Shown: positions 1 to 7,966 of the stretch, one piece after another
Layout of the letters: each line of letters begins with the position of its first letter
Numbering within the stretch: position 1 is the first letter of the stretch
DNA from: Eubacterium sp.
GTDB lineage: Bacteria; Bacillota; Clostridia; Oscillospirales; Acutalibacteraceae
Assembly (NCBI GenBank): GCA_017514345.1
Contig: JAFWKC010000137.1
Coordinates: 1 to 32,655, forward strand
Reading direction: 5' to 3'
Length of the DNA stretch: 32,655 nucleotides
The notes under the pieces: generated by a model
Seen by the model: the letters and a program-made list of their open reading frames with translations, nothing else
What the model was told of the DNA's origin: nothing
Database searches by the model: none
Made by a program: the position numbers and the translations under genes

Positions 1-378
1 AGAATGATTGAGCTTGCGAAGGACAGGGGATATAGCGAAACGCTCTTTAACCGCCGCCGCTATCTGCCCGAGCTTGCGTCGTCAAATCATATGCTTCGCT
101 CGTTCGGTGAGCGCGTGGCGCGCAATATGCCTATTCAGGGAACAGCGGCAGACATCATCAAAATTGCGATGATTAAGGTTGACAAAAGGCTTTCTGACGA
201 GGGTATGAAAGCAAAGCTTATCCTGCAGGTACACGACGAGCTTATCGTCGAAGCGCCCGAAAACGAAGCAGAAAAGGCGCTCCAGATTGTAACTGAGGAA
301 ATGGAAAACGCCTGCAAGATGAAGGTGATGCTTCGCGCCGACGGAGCTATCGGAAAAACGTGGTATGATGCACATTAG
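1..378 (+). CDS. polA: DNA polymerase I, C-terminal fragment (5' end outside window)
   Basis: This is the last 125 codons of family A DNA polymerase I, which fills gaps during repair and Okazaki fragment maturation. The frame is open from the first base, so the gene enters from the left. The palm-domain motif C is visible as LQVHDELIVEAP at about residues 79-90 of the fragment; its Asp-Glu pair helps coordinate the catalytic metals. The preceding helix ERVARNMPIQGTAADIIK is typical of the family. The exonuclease domains and motifs A and B lie outside the window. The TAG stop overlaps the start of rimI by 14 nt, so the two are probably translated from one mRNA. Identification is secure; the completeness of the gene cannot be judged here. 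Confidence 0.95.
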   Translation, partial: RMIELAKDRGYSETLFNRRRYLPELASSNHMLRSFGERVARNMPIQGTAADIIKIAMIKVDKRLSDEGMKAKLILQVHDELIVEAPENEAEKALQIVTEEMENACKMKVMLRADGAIGKTWYDAH

Positions 379-796
379 TATTAAAGAAGCGGCGCTTTGC
401 GACGTCGCTGATATTGTAAAAATTGAACAGGCGTGTTTCAGTACGCCGTGGACTGAGCAGGGCGTGCGCGAAAGCATAGAAAACGAAAACACACATTTGT
501 ATATTGCGCTCGTCGACGGCGACGCTGCAGGATATATGGGCGTTCAGATTTTCAGCGGCGAGGGTTACGTTACAAACGTCGCAACGCTTCCCGAATATCG
601 ACGAAAAGGCGTCGCAAAGGCGCTGATTGAACGCGCGCTTCAAAACGAAATGGACTTTCTCACGCTCGAGGTGCGCGAAAGCAACGCTCCTGCAATTTCA
701 CTTTATGAAAGTATGGGCTTTGAACGCGTGGGCGTGCGTCCGCACTTCTACCGCAACCCCGACGAAAACGCAGTATTAATGACGAAGAATTTTTAG
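365..796 (+). CDS. rimI: Ribosomal protein S18 N-acetyltransferase RimI (GNAT family)
   Basis: This 143-aa GNAT acetyltransferase is predicted to acetylate the N-terminal residue of ribosomal protein S18 or related substrates using acetyl-CoA. The acetyl-CoA loop is seen as VATLPEYRRKGVAKALIERAL (about residues 71-91), with the Q/R-x-x-G-x-A pattern, followed by LEVRESNAPAISLYESMGFERVG, the characteristic RimI C-terminal block. The early FSTPWTEQGVRESI segment also matches RimI. The start overlaps polA; ATG at 365 and ATG at 368 are both possible because no strong ribosome site separates them. tsaD follows 26 nt downstream, and rimI-tsaD adjacency is common in Firmicutes. The usual tsaB and tsaE partners are not between them here. 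Confidence 0.9.
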   Translation: MMHISIKEAALCDVADIVKIEQACFSTPWTEQGVRESIENENTHLYIALVDGDAAGYMGVQIFSGEGYVTNVATLPEYRRKGVAKALIERALQNEMDFLTLEVRESNAPAISLYESMGFERVGVRPHFYRNPDENAVLMTKNF

Positions 797-822
797 CTCA
801 AAACTAACACAGGGATTAATAA

Positions 823-1836
823 ATGAAGATTTTAGGAATTGAAAGTTCGTGTGATGAAACGGCAGCCGCCGTTGTCGAAGACGGACGAAGGGTTTTATCA
901 AACGTGATTGCGACTTCGCTTGAGGAGCATAAGCTCTACGGCGGCGTTGTGCCCGAGATTGCCTCGCGCCGTCACGCCGAAAGCATAAGCGGCGTGGTTA
1001 AGGAGGCGCTTTCTCAGGCGGAATGCACTGTCGGCGATATTGATGCAATTGCCGTTACGTACGCACCTGGGCTTATCGGCTCGCTGCTCGTCGGAGTGAA
1101 TTTTGCAAAGGGACTTGCGCTTGCGTCCGACATTCCGCTCGTTCCCGTGCATCATCTTCGCGGACACATCGCGTCAAATTATATAACGGGCGATATTGAG
1201 CCGCCGTTTCTCTGTCTTGTTGTAAGCGGCGGACATTCGCATATCGTGTCGGTAAAATCGTACACCGATTTTGAGGTTATTGGCAGGACGCGCGATGACG
1301 CCGCAGGCGAAGCGCTCGATAAAGCAGGGCGCACGATGGGACTTCAGTATCCTGGCGGCGTCAGCATTGACAGGCTGTCGCCCGAGGGTGATGAAAACGC
1401 CTTCACGTTTCCCGTTCCGAAGGTCAGCACCTCGCCGTACGACTATTCGTTCAGCGGGCTGAAAACGGTTGTTATCAATATCGTTCACAACGCTGAGCAG
1501 AAGGGCGAAAAAATAAACACAGCCGACCTTGCGGCTTCCTTTCAGAACGCTGTTGTCGGCTGCCTGCTTACCAATCTTGAAAAGGCGGCTGTTGATTTCG
1601 GCTTTAATAAAATCGTAATAGCGGGCGGTGTTTCGGCTAATTCAAAGCTTCGCGCTGAGGCTGCAAAAATGTGCTCGCGTCACGGCTGGACGCTCAACAT
1701 TCCCGAGCTTAAATACTGCGGCGACAACGCGGCGATGATAGCCTCGCAGGGCTATTACGAATACCTTGCAGGCGTTCGCGCAGACGAGAGCCTTAACGCC
1801 TACGCCACAATGAGCCTTGACGAAACGCGCTTTTAA
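823..1836 (+). CDS. tsaD: tRNA N6-adenosine threonylcarbamoyltransferase TsaD
   Basis: TsaD transfers the threonylcarbamoyl group from threonylcarbamoyl-AMP to A37 of ANN-decoding tRNAs, working with TsaB and TsaE in the cytoplasm. At 337 aa it has the normal family length. It starts with the ASKHA nucleotide-binding signature ILGIESSCDETAAAVV. The metal-binding HxxxH motif is HHLRGH, giving His111 and His115. VSGGHSHIV (about 131-139), AGGVSANSKLR and the C-terminal CGDNAAMIA block are also intact. The likely ribosome site is the weak CAGGGA 11 nt before the ATG. It is co-directional with rimI, so a shared polA-rimI-tsaD transcript is likely. No clear terminator follows; the next promoter region starts 10 nt after the stop. 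Confidence 0.96.
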   Translation: MKILGIESSCDETAAAVVEDGRRVLSNVIATSLEEHKLYGGVVPEIASRRHAESISGVVKEALSQAECTVGDIDAIAVTYAPGLIGSLLVGVNFAKGLALASDIPLVPVHHLRGHIASNYITGDIEPPFLCLVVSGGHSHIVSVKSYTDFEVIGRTRDDAAGEALDKAGRTMGLQYPGGVSIDRLSPEGDENAFTFPVPKVSTSPYDYSFSGLKTVVINIVHNAEQKGEKINTADLAASFQNAVVGCLLTNLEKAAVDFGFNKIVIAGGVSANSKLRAEAAKMCSRHGWTLNIPELKYCGDNAAMIASQGYYEYLAGVRADESLNAYATMSLDETRF

Positions 1837-1846
1837 CACTTCATTT

Positions 1847-1876
1847 GTGACATTTTGATGAATTTTGCCGTATTAT
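1847..1876 (+). promoter_or_regulatory. Candidate sigma-A promoter 1 for pckG
   Basis: The -35 hexamer GTGACA (1847-1852, 5 of 6 to consensus) and the -10 hexamer TATTAT (1871-1876, 5 of 6) are separated by 18 nt. It lies just after the tsaD stop and upstream of a second candidate promoter. Prediction from sequence only. Confidence 0.5.
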
Positions 1877-1878
1877 AC

Positions 1879-1907
1879 TTGCACTTTAACGCTTTATTAA
1901 GTATAAT
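1879..1907 (+). promoter_or_regulatory. Candidate sigma-A promoter 2 for pckG
   Basis: TTGCAC (1879-1884) and a perfect TATAAT (1902-1907) with a 17-nt spacer. Transcription would begin near 1914, leaving a leader of about 48 nt that ends in the strong ribosome site AAAGGAGAT before the pckG ATG. Confidence 0.5.
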
Positions 1908-1961
1908 CATACTGATAAACTATACGAGGTTTAATCTTAAACTATCAAAGGAGATAAAGAT

Positions 1962-3740
1962 ATGAACACTAATCTTACAAAAAATCCTTCACTCCTTGCG
2001 TGGCTTGACGAAAAGGTTGCTTTTCTGAAGCCTGCTCAGATTGTATGGATTGACGGCTCACAGGAGCAGATTGACGCGCTCAGAGCAGAGGCTTGTGAAA
2101 CAGGCGAGATGGTTAAGCTTAATCAGGACTTACTTCCCGACTGCTATCTTCACAGAACTGCTGTCAATGACGTTGCCCGTGTAGAGGCTCGTACACTCAT
2201 CTGTACTTCTAAGGAAGAGGACGCAGGCCCGACTAACCATTGGATGGACCCGCAGGAGTGCTACGCAATGCTCAACAAGATTGCCGACGGCGCTTATGAG
2301 GGCAGAACAATGTACATCATCCCTTATTCAATGGGTCCCGTTGGTTCGCCTTTCTCAAAAATCGGTATCGAAATTACCGACTCTATCTACGTTGTACTCA
2401 ATATGGAGATTATGACAAGAGTCGGCACAGCCGTTCTTGACTGCCTCGGCGACAGCGACGACTGGGTACGCGGTATGCACTGCAAGTGCAACGTTGACCC
2501 TGAAAACCGCTGGATTGTTCAGTTCCCCGAGGACAACACTATCGTATCAGTTAACTCGGCATACGGCGGAAACGTACTTCTCGGTAAAAAGTGCTTCGCT
2601 CTCCGTATTGCTTCATACCTCGGCAAAAACGAAGGCTGGCAGGCTGAGCATATGCTTATTCTCGGCCTTACAAAGCCGGGCGAGGAAACAAAGTATATCT
2701 GTGCTGCATTCCCGTCAGCTTGCGGTAAAACTAACCTCGCTATGCTTATCCCGCCAGAGGGATATCTCCGCAAGGGCTACAAGATTGAGTGCGTAGGCGA
2801 CGATATTTCGTGGATAAGAAAAGGTCCTGACGGACGCCTTTATGCAATTAACCCCGAAAACGGCTTCTTCGGCGTTGCTCCTGGTACAAACGAAAAGTCA
2901 AACCCGAACGCTCTTGCAGCTACAAAGAAGGGTACTATCTTTACTAACGTATGTCACGACCTTGACAAGAATACAGTTTGGTGGGAGAAGCTCGACAAGA
3001 ATCCGCCTACTCACTGCATTAACTGGAAGGGCGAAGAGATTAACGGCACATCTGACGAGCCGCTTGCTAACCCAAATTCAAGATTTACAGCTCCTGCTGT
3101 TAACTGTCCTTGCCTTTCACCTGAATTCGAGAACCCGAACGGCGTTCCGATTTCTGCGTTCGTATTCGGCGGCAGACGTGCAAAGCTCACTCCGCTTGTA
3201 TATCAGTCAAAGAGCTGGAACAACGGCGTATTCGTTGGCTCAATTATGGGCTCCGAAACCACCGCTGCAGCAACAGGTGCAGTAGGCGTAGTTCGCCGCG
3301 ACCCGATGGCTATGCTTCCGTTCTGCGGTTACAATATGGGCGACTACTGGAAGCACTGGATTGAAATCGGCAAGACGCTTGACCCCGACAAGGCTCCTAA
3401 GATTTTCAACGTTAACTGGTTCCGCAAGGATGAAAACGACGACTTCATCTGGCCAGGCTTCGGTGACAACCTTCGTGTACTCGACTGGATTATCGACCGC
3501 TGTGAGGGCAAGGTTGACGCACAGGAAACACCTATCGGTTATCTTCCGTACGCTAAGGATATCAACCTTGACGGTCTTGATATGACAGAGGAACAGCTTA
3601 ATGCTATCCTTGACGTTGACAAGGATGCGTGGGCAGAGGAATTCGAGGGCGTTGACGAGCTTTACGCTAAGTTCGGCGACAGACTTCCTCAGGAGCTTGC
3701 AGACGAGCTTGCTTCTGTAAGAGCTGCATTCGAGAAATAA
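1962..3740 (+). CDS. pckG: Phosphoenolpyruvate carboxykinase (GTP)
   Basis: This 592-aa enzyme interconverts oxaloacetate plus GTP with phosphoenolpyruvate, CO2 and GDP. It belongs to the GTP-dependent family by length (about 600 aa) and sequence, not to the ATP-type PckA. The P-loop is FPSACGKTN with Cys254, Lys256 and Thr257; the reactive cysteine inside the loop is a GTP-family hallmark. VFGGRRAK, RRDPMAMLPFCGYNMGDYWKHW and the guanine-side block NWFRKDENDDFIWPGFGDN are all intact. AAAGGAGAT six bases before the ATG fixes the start. It stands as a single gene between its own promoters and a strong terminator. In fermenting gut anaerobes this enzyme often runs in the carboxylating direction toward succinate or propionate; that direction is inference here. 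Confidence 0.97.
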   Translation: MNTNLTKNPSLLAWLDEKVAFLKPAQIVWIDGSQEQIDALRAEACETGEMVKLNQDLLPDCYLHRTAVNDVARVEARTLICTSKEEDAGPTNHWMDPQECYAMLNKIADGAYEGRTMYIIPYSMGPVGSPFSKIGIEITDSIYVVLNMEIMTRVGTAVLDCLGDSDDWVRGMHCKCNVDPENRWIVQFPEDNTIVSVNSAYGGNVLLGKKCFALRIASYLGKNEGWQAEHMLILGLTKPGEETKYICAAFPSACGKTNLAMLIPPEGYLRKGYKIECVGDDISWIRKGPDGRLYAINPENGFFGVAPGTNEKSNPNALAATKKGTIFTNVCHDLDKNTVWWEKLDKNPPTHCINWKGEEINGTSDEPLANPNSRFTAPAVNCPCLSPEFENPNGVPISAFVFGGRRAKLTPLVYQSKSWNNGVFVGSIMGSETTAAATGAVGVVRRDPMAMLPFCGYNMGDYWKHWIEIGKTLDPDKAPKIFNVNWFRKDENDDFIWPGFGDNLRVLDWIIDRCEGKVDAQETPIGYLPYAKDINLDGLDMTEEQLNAILDVDKDAWAEEFEGVDELYAKFGDRLPQELADELASVRAAFEK

Positions 3741-3757
3741 TAAATTAATGAATATTT

Positions 3758-3783
3758 AACGGCATCGGTTTTCCGATGCCGTT
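3758..3783 (+). terminator. Rho-independent terminator of pckG, shared with gpsA
   Basis: An 11-bp perfect stem (AACGGCATCGG with its complement) closes a TTTT loop and is followed by a T-rich stretch on the + strand. It sits between the convergent pckG and gpsA stop codons. The T-run is weaker on the - strand, so it acts mainly for pckG and possibly in both directions. Confidence 0.9.
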
Positions 3784-3787
3784 TTGT

Positions 3788-4798
3788 TTATATTTTTTCC
3801 GATTTTTTTCGGCGCGTCATAAGTTGATGTACCGCTTCTTTTGGAGTAACCTTGCTGCTGATAACTGCGTCTGCCATTTCGACAATAGGCATTTCTACTT
3901 TGTATTCCTTAGCAAGCTTCTTCGCAGCAGGTATTGCGTTAATTCCTTCAACAACCATGCCGACCTCATGAACGGCTTGTTCAACGGGAATACCCTGACC
4001 GATACGGTATCCGCACCGGTTATTTCGGCTGTGCATACTTGTTGCCGTAACAATCAAATCACCGATGCCTGCAAGTCCGAGAAAGGTTTGTTCCTGACAA
4101 CCCATCGCAAGACCGAGCCGCGTTATCTCTGCCATACCTCTTGTAATCAACGCAGCTTTTGCATTATCGCCGAAGCCGAGACCGCTTGATACGCCTGCGG
4201 CAAGCGCCATAATGTTTTTCAGCGCGCCGCACAGCTCCACGCCGAACATATCGCTGTTCGTGTAAACGCGCATACAGGTATTCATAAATATTTCCTGAAC
4301 GTATTTTGCCGCGCCTTCATCCTTAGAAGATGACACAATCGCCGTAGGTAAATCTCGCGCCACCTCCTCGGCGTGCGTCGGTCCGGAGAGCGCAACAATC
4401 TTGAACAGCCCGTTTGGTTGAGCTTTTTTCAGTTCGTCCTCAATAATTGCCGACATTGTCATAAGCGTTTCGGCTTCTATGCCCTTTGCAACGTCAACAA
4501 TAACCTGATTTTGCGAGAGAAACGGCGCCGCTTTTGCGGCTGTGCTTCGTACGTACGGCGAGGCAACCGAGAACATCACCAGCTCCTTGTCCTTACAGAC
4601 CTGTTCTATTGAAGAAGTATATCTGATTTTGTCAGGAATAATTACTCCGCTCAGGTTAGGATGCTTATGAGTAGAGCTGAGCACGTCAAGCTCCTTTTGG
4701 AGCGCTGACCATACGGTGACATTATGTCCGTTCTGGCTCAGCATTTTTGCAAGCGCAATACCCCATGTACCTGCTCCGAGTACGCCTATATTTGCCAT
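3788..4798 (-). CDS. gpsA: Glycerol-3-phosphate dehydrogenase (NAD(P)+)
   Basis: This 336-aa cytosolic enzyme reduces dihydroxyacetone phosphate to sn-glycerol 3-phosphate, the backbone for phospholipids. The N-terminal Rossmann motif is GVLGAGTWG. The substrate-domain signatures LSGPTHAEEVA, CGALKNIMALAAGVSSGLGFGDN (containing the catalytic lysine) and GLAGIGDLIVTATS are intact. An AAGGAGA ribosome site lies upstream of the ATG. It is the last gene of a leftward operon that also carries a GH43 enzyme and hisC, an unusual setting, since gpsA is commonly beside plsY or der. A short hairpin at 4826-4849 separates it from the membrane protein gene upstream and may adjust its expression. Confidence 0.96.
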   Translation of the reverse strand: MANIGVLGAGTWGIALAKMLSQNGHNVTVWSALQKELDVLSSTHKHPNLSGVIIPDKIRYTSSIEQVCKDKELVMFSVASPYVRSTAAKAAPFLSQNQVIVDVAKGIEAETLMTMSAIIEDELKKAQPNGLFKIVALSGPTHAEEVARDLPTAIVSSSKDEGAAKYVQEIFMNTCMRVYTNSDMFGVELCGALKNIMALAAGVSSGLGFGDNAKAALITRGMAEITRLGLAMGCQEQTFLGLAGIGDLIVTATSMHSRNNRCGYRIGQGIPVEQAVHEVGMVVEGINAIPAAKKLAKEYKVEMPIVEMADAVISSKVTPKEAVHQLMTRRKKSEKI

Positions 4799-4825
4799 AT
4801 TACTATGTCTCCTTATATAATTTAT

Positions 4826-4849
4826 CCCTCGAAGAAGATTCCTCGAGGG
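4826..4849 (-). other. Intercistronic hairpin upstream of gpsA
   Basis: CCCTCGA (4826-4832) pairs perfectly with TCGAGGG (4843-4849) across a 10-nt loop. No T-run follows on the - strand, so it is not a standard terminator. It could be a processing or stability element between the membrane protein gene and gpsA. Confidence 0.45.
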
Positions 4850-4855
4850 TAATAA

Positions 4856-5290
4856 TTATTCTTTGTTGTTTTTTGGAAAAAGAGTAAAAATCTTTGTTCC
4901 GCAGTAAATGTTTACAAGGCTTGCGGCGATGTATACAACTGCGCCGATAATCATTATCACCGTTTCGCGCGCGGCGTCGCCCTTGATGCCGAAATAAACG
5001 AAAAACAAGCCGACTGCCGCAGGCAGAAGCGCCCATATCACGGGAAATTCAACCGTTACCTTTTTCGGCTCGTATTCGCCTGCGAGCATTGTAAGCACTA
5101 TGCCGAGCAGCGCCGTACCGACGGAAAATAGTATCATATTGAAAAACAGGCTTTCGTTGTAGTTAAGTCCGCTGATTATAAAAACTGCAATAAAGTTCTG
5201 CTTGAGCAGCTTAATCAGCAAAACAGCTATACCCACGCCGTATGTGCAAAGGTTGACAAATACGGCAAGTCCTTTTGCAATTGCTTTCAT
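4856..5290 (-). CDS. Small integral membrane protein, function unknown
   Basis: A 144-aa protein I do not recognise. Its composition predicts four membrane segments: about residues 6-26, 48-69, 80-100 and 107-133, with short polar loops and a lysine-rich C-terminus (LFPKNNKE). No catalytic motif is visible. Its ATG overlaps the hisC TAA stop by one base (TAATG), implying translational coupling, and gpsA follows. The coupling shows it is a genuine gene of the operon; the context does not reveal its role. Confidence 0.75.
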   Translation of the reverse strand: MKAIAKGLAVFVNLCTYGVGIAVLLIKLLKQNFIAVFIISGLNYNESLFFNMILFSVGTALLGIVLTMLAGEYEPKKVTVEFPVIWALLPAAVGLFFVYFGIKGDAARETVIMIIGAVVYIAASLVNIYCGTKIFTLFPKNNKE

Positions 5291-6351
5291 TATTTACCCT
5301 CCGTGAAGCTTTTTACCTCGCATAAAAAGCGGTCCATTTCGTCGTCCGTGCCGATTGTTACGCGAACGTATTTTTCAATTCTCGGCAGGCTGAAATACCT
5401 GATAAACACCTTTTTTGTTTTGAGGTAATCAAACAGCTCCTTCATATTATACCCTTCGTGCGTGGCAAGTATGAAATTTGTCTGTGAGTCAAGCACCTCA
5501 AAGCCGAGGCTTCTGAGCTCATTTGTCACACGTTCACGTGTTGCAATAACCTTATTTATGGTTTCTTTGAAGTATTCATCGTCCTTTATTGAGGCTATGC
5601 CCATATCGATTGAAAGGCTGTCAACAGTGTAGGAGTTGTACGAATTTTTGACTGCTTCAAGCACGCCGATAAGCTCGGCAGAGCCGATAGCAAAGCCTAT
5701 TCTCATTCCTGCAAGCGAGCGTGATTTTGAAAACGTGCCTGTAACAAGCAGGTTGTCGTATTCCTCAGTGAGCTTCACCGAGGAATATACGCCGAAATCG
5801 ACGTACGCTTCATCAATAATTACAACGCTGTCACGATTATATTCAAGCAGCTTGCGAATAAAGTCCTCGCCCTCGCCGAGAGATGTCGGAGCGTTCGGGT
5901 TAGGAATTACAACGCCGCCGTTGGGCTCTTTGTAATCCTCAATATTAATCCTGAAATCCTCGCCGAGAGGATACGTTTTGTACGGAATGTTGAAAAGGTC
6001 GCACCATACGGGATAAAAGCTGTAGGTTATATCGGGATACGCAATCGGCAGCTCGCCGCAGAAAAACGACTGAAAAGCGAGTGCAAGCACATCGTCAGAG
6101 CCGTTGCCGACAAATACATTTTTCACGCCCACGCCGTAGTATTCGGCAAGCGCTTCCTTAAGGATATTCGCGTTTGCGTTCGGATAAAAGCGCAGGGTGT
6201 CAGTGTTGAAGCTCTTTAACGCTTCAACAGCCTTCGGCGACGGGGGATAAGGATTCTCATTAGCGTTAATTTTAACGATATCCTTTTCCTTGCTCTGCTC
6301 GCCCGGAACGTATGGCGTTATTTTTCTGAGATTATCTCTGAAAGAATTCAT
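5290..6351 (-). CDS. hisC: Histidinol-phosphate aminotransferase (HisC-type)
   Basis: This 353-aa fold-type I PLP aminotransferase most likely converts imidazole-acetol phosphate and glutamate to histidinol phosphate in histidine synthesis. INANENPYPPSPKAVEAL near residue 30 and YPNANANILKEALAEYYGV are HisC signatures. NPNAPTS (about 151-157) binds the cofactor, VVIIDEAYVDF contributes the cofactor Asp180 and Tyr183, and Lys209 in GTFSKSRSLAGMRIG is the Schiff-base lysine. No other his gene is near, and related families (CobD-like, aromatic aminotransferases) share these motifs, so substrate specificity is less certain than fold. Its ATG directly abuts the stop of the upstream GH43 gene (TAAATG) with no spacer, so translation is probably coupled. 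Confidence 0.88.
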   Translation of the reverse strand: MNSFRDNLRKITPYVPGEQSKEKDIVKINANENPYPPSPKAVEALKSFNTDTLRFYPNANANILKEALAEYYGVGVKNVFVGNGSDDVLALAFQSFFCGELPIAYPDITYSFYPVWCDLFNIPYKTYPLGEDFRINIEDYKEPNGGVVIPNPNAPTSLGEGEDFIRKLLEYNRDSVVIIDEAYVDFGVYSSVKLTEEYDNLLVTGTFSKSRSLAGMRIGFAIGSAELIGVLEAVKNSYNSYTVDSLSIDMGIASIKDDEYFKETINKVIATRERVTNELRSLGFEVLDSQTNFILATHEGYNMKELFDYLKTKKVFIRYFSLPRIEKYVRVTIGTDDEMDRFLCEVKSFTEGK

Positions 6352-7299
6352 TTACAGTCTGTCCTCATATCTTTCTGCTGTCAGAATACCGTCGTTTACG
6401 TCGATTTTGCAAATTCTTGCATTACGCGCGTCAAACGCATTTGCGCCGAGTCCGTCTTCGTAGTCGCGCGCGTGATAAACGGCGTACCATTGGCCGTCCT
6501 TCTTAATCATCGAGTGATGTCCCGTGCCCTCTTCAAACTCATTAGCCGAAAGAATCGGGTGATATGTGTTGTCGTCGGGATATTTTTCAAATTTGATTTT
6601 TGTAAGGTCTGTTTCGTTAGTTTTTGCACGGGCGTAGCCGATGTAATATGTCGGCTTTTCAAAGCAGTTGCCCGAATACATAACGTAGTGCCAGTCGCCC
6701 TCGCGGAAGTAAAATGCGCCCTCGATTGTGTGCCAGTGCTGACCTTCCCTGTATCTGTCGTGATGATAGATATCCTCGTCGAGCGTCGGCTCAACTACAA
6801 CGTGCGGGTTGCGCTCGGGAGTGTACGGGTCAAGCATTCTGTCAACGACGATATACGTGCCTATCCTGTCGCCCTCAAAGCGGTTTGTCGAATAAAAGAG
6901 GAACAGTCCGCTTTCATTTTTTACAATGTGCGAATCAATTGAAAACGGGCGCAGAATTTGCTTCGCGTTTTTAAACGGACCAAGCGGATTATTTGCCTTG
7001 CTGACAAACATAGTCTGTCTGTGTCCGCCGACGTCGGGTGTTGCGCCGTAAAACTCAAACGAGTTGTACATATAAAACGAGCCGTCAATTTCAATAACGC
7101 TCGGCGCCCAGAAGCCGTGATGTCCAGGAACGGTCATAACAATTCCGTGGAATTTCCAATCGCCGAAAAGGTCGTCGGAGGAGTAGGCGTAAATTCCGTC
7201 GTGACCTGTGGTGTATATGTAGTATTTTCCGTCATACTCAAATATGAACGGGTCTGCCTGTCCGATGTAATTATCCTTGTCAACTTTGAGTAAGTGCAT
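6352..7299 (-). CDS. Glycoside hydrolase family 43 (arabinofuranosidase/xylosidase type), cytosolic
   Basis: A five-bladed beta-propeller glycosidase of GH43, predicted to release arabinose or xylose from plant-cell-wall oligosaccharides. The three catalytic carboxylates can be placed using the 315-aa form starting at 7299: Asp16 in QADPFIF (base), Asp122 in FSIDSHIV (pKa modulator) and Glu193 in TIEGAFYF (acid). The repeated aromatic strands (KYYIYTTG, SFYMYNS, WHYVMYSGN, QWYAVYHARD) are propeller blades. There is no signal peptide, so it acts on imported oligosaccharides. The frame extends upstream to a TTG at 7323, but GGAG six bases before the ATG at 7299 makes that the better start. No transporter is nearby. 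Family is clear; exact substrate is not. Confidence 0.9.
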   Translation of the reverse strand: MHLLKVDKDNYIGQADPFIFEYDGKYYIYTTGHDGIYAYSSDDLFGDWKFHGIVMTVPGHHGFWAPSVIEIDGSFYMYNSFEFYGATPDVGGHRQTMFVSKANNPLGPFKNAKQILRPFSIDSHIVKNESGLFLFYSTNRFEGDRIGTYIVVDRMLDPYTPERNPHVVVEPTLDEDIYHHDRYREGQHWHTIEGAFYFREGDWHYVMYSGNCFEKPTYYIGYARAKTNETDLTKIKFEKYPDDNTYHPILSANEFEEGTGHHSMIKKDGQWYAVYHARDYEDGLGANAFDARNARICKIDVNDGILTAERYEDRL

Positions 7300-7364
7300 A
7301 GTGTTCTCCGTGGTAAAAGACAAATCAAATGGGGTTTTGCTGTTTGAGCGTCAGCGTGCAGATG

Positions 7365-7383
7365 AAAAAGTAACGCAGTTACT
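7365..7383 (-). terminator. Weak hairpin plus T-run after the 166-aa gene
   Basis: On the - strand AGTAAC and GTTACT (six base pairs, 3-nt loop) are followed by a short T-run. The hairpin overlaps the stop codon of the upstream gene. It is short and low in G+C, so it would at most partly terminate transcription before the GH43 gene. Confidence 0.3.
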
Positions 7384-7879
7384 GCTTGTTTTTCTTCTCC
7401 TGCTCAAGCTCGTTTATCTCCTTGTAAAACATATTCGCTTTGAGATAAACCTCAATAAAATCGTGTATGATGTCGGCAAGCTCGCCTTCCTTGTAATTAA
7501 CGGGAATAATTCGCTCGTCGTCGTCGATAGCAAGCGGTCCCTTTTCAAAATCGTAAAACGTCGGCATAAGCGAATAGCCCGTCTGCATTTTTACGATAGA
7601 AATGAGCATATAATCGGCAGTAGCGTTGACAAAGCCCTTCTTCTTTGTGTAGCGCTCGATAGTTGAGGTTTCGACGTCGTCGTTGTGCTTTTTCGTGTAG
7701 CACGCGCCGATTACCTTTTCTATGTAGCTTTCGACCTGCTTTGCGCTGTAGGGCGCCTTCAGGAGCATAACCGTGTCGATGTCGGCAATTCCGTATTTGT
7801 CGCTTTCGCCGCACGGTATGCCGACAAGGTTTTCGTCCTTGTCAACGTAAACTGAAATTGTGTAAAATTCTCTTTCCAT
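7379..7879 (-). CDS. Unrecognised 166-aa cytosolic protein
   Basis: I do not recognise this protein. It is soluble, with no signal peptide or membrane segment, and alternates beta-rich parts (FYTISVYVDKDENLVGIPCG) with helical parts, ending in a charged helix YKEINELEQEKKNKQ that could form a coiled coil. A basic stretch TKKHNDDVETSTIERYTKKK lies mid-protein. A longer reading from GTG at 7888 exists, but AGGTG six bases before the ATG at 7879 favours the shorter form. It is the first gene behind the promoter at 7907-7935 and leads an operon with GH43, hisC and gpsA. The good ribosome site and promoter support a real gene. Confidence 0.7.
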   Translation of the reverse strand: MEREFYTISVYVDKDENLVGIPCGESDKYGIADIDTVMLLKAPYSAKQVESYIEKVIGACYTKKHNDDVETSTIERYTKKKGFVNATADYMLISIVKMQTGYSLMPTFYDFEKGPLAIDDDERIIPVNYKEGELADIIHDFIEVYLKANMFYKEINELEQEKKNKQ

Positions 7880-7906
7880 ATCAGTCACCTGAAATAATTT
7901 TTTATA

Positions 7907-7935
7907 ATTATATACTATTAGTTTGCAAAATTCAA
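7907..7935 (-). promoter_or_regulatory. Sigma-A promoter of the leftward 166-aa gene/GH43/hisC/gpsA operon
   Basis: On the - strand TTGAAT (7930-7935, 4 of 6) and a perfect TATAAT (7907-7912) are 17 nt apart. Transcription would start near 7900, about 20 nt before the ATG at 7879. It overlaps a candidate divergent promoter for the SDR gene. Confidence 0.65.
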
Positions 7936-7951
7936 TAATAAATGTTAATAT
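7923..7951 (+). promoter_or_regulatory. Candidate divergent promoter for the SDR/trmN/rsmI operon
   Basis: TTGCAA (7923-7928) and TAATAT (7946-7951) are 17 nt apart, with a TG one base before the -10 hexamer (extended -10). Each hexamer matches 4 of 6. It overlaps the leftward promoter, so polymerases at the two would compete. Confidence 0.4.
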
Positions 7952-7966
7952 ATTTTCGGTGATTAT

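Noticed and set aside
82..492. A 136-codon - strand frame over polA and rimI
   Set aside because: It is antisense to two well-identified genes, with no ribosome site and no recognisable domain.
7300..7323. Longer GH43 form starting at TTG 7323
   Set aside because: The ATG at 7299 has GGAG at proper spacing, and the extra residues are not needed for the first propeller blade.
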